NCBI GenBank assembly: GCA_026770615.1
Contig: MU631418.1
Coordinates: 238,227 to 260,606, forward strand
DNA length: 22,380 bases
DNA from: Pavlovales sp. CCMP2436
Lineage: Eukaryota; Haptophyta; Pavlovophyceae; Pavlovales
Reading direction: 5' to 3'
This document shows positions 22,171 through 22,380 of this stretch, piece by piece. Each line of letters opens with the position of its first letter. Position 1 is the stretch's first letter. The translations under genes and the position numbers were made by a program. The notes beneath the pieces are model-generated. The model was given only the letters and a program-made list of their open reading frames with translations, made no database searches and had not been told where the DNA came from.

Positions 22171-22380
22171 TATACTTATGATAGGGATTCAAGCTGGCGT
22201 GTGACTGTTCTGAATGTTGTGCTAGTCTGAGCGCTGCGTCGCCCATTGCCTGCTGCGTGCCTTAGTCGGCTGCGCTGGCTTAGGCGCCACCGCGCGTGCC
22301 GATGGATCTCCGGTAGTGTGCCCGGGCAAGGGCGTTTAGGGAGATGATCTGCTGGTTGCTGTTTGTCGTGTTCCCACGCT
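22171..22380 (-). repeat. Repeat R1, copy d (continues past right edge)
   Basis: The reverse complement matches 1833-2042 across the whole 210 bp at high identity, including the coding-like part and the AGCTTGAATCC plus TATCATAAGTATA end. Relative to copy a it is inverted. The copy continues beyond the window, so its length is unknown. Confidence 0.85.

Overview
The window looks like nuclear DNA of a eukaryote, most likely a microbial alga or other protist with GC-rich coding sequence. The grounds are Ty1/copia-type polyproteins, a non-LTR-like C-terminus, small inverted-repeat elements with TA duplications, a classical secretory signal peptide, and long AT-richer non-coding stretches. No operons, Shine-Dalgarno sites, tRNA, rRNA or CRISPR were seen. 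I cannot name the species. Nearly everything is transposable-element derived and most coding regions are broken.

Left edge (1-2223): the start of a probable secreted-protein gene runs off the edge on the minus strand. A plus-strand frameshifted coiled-coil-like gene relic (about 545-1510) and an exon-like piece (1729-1951) follow. The exon-like piece overlaps the first copy of repeat R1, whose four copies share one 3' end.

Element A (2224-10178, minus strand) is an almost full-length copia retrotransposon. Read on the minus strand it has a 5' LTR (split by a 1.2-kb insert carrying a broken host-like gene with nine 4-residue repeats), gag (interrupted by a 167-bp TIR element), a DSG protease, a Gly-Arg-rich stretch, a degenerate pre-integrase motif, a D,D36E integrase, reverse transcriptase, RNase H, a polypurine tract and a 3' LTR. 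It is inactivated by in-frame stops, several frameshifts and an 82-bp-offset tandem duplication.

Middle (10179-13373): no confident gene. It holds a half copy of the TIR element, LTR-like repeat R2, a 35-bp tandem pair, R1, R4 and a possible tRNA-derived repeat, R5.

Element B (13374-16699, minus) is a second, divergent copia pol region (protease, integrase, RT; RNase H lost at an R5 junction). It lies head to head with a plus-strand copia gag (element C, 17119-18190) that has a CCHC knuckle. R2 copies in inverted orientation bracket B, and the right-hand one sits where C's 5' LTR should be. The gag is followed by a 16-residue tandem-repeat reading frame and a Cys-rich segment resembling a ZZ zinc finger.

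Right part (19142-22380): R5 and R1 side by side, a second TIR-element copy, a perfect 30-bp palindrome, a second R4, a nested fold-back element, more R2 fragments, a frameshifted segment with a LINE-type CCHC knuckle, and an R1 copy inverted relative to the one near the left edge.

No intact autonomous element was found. The most interesting signals are the element architectures and gene-fragment captures, not a working system.
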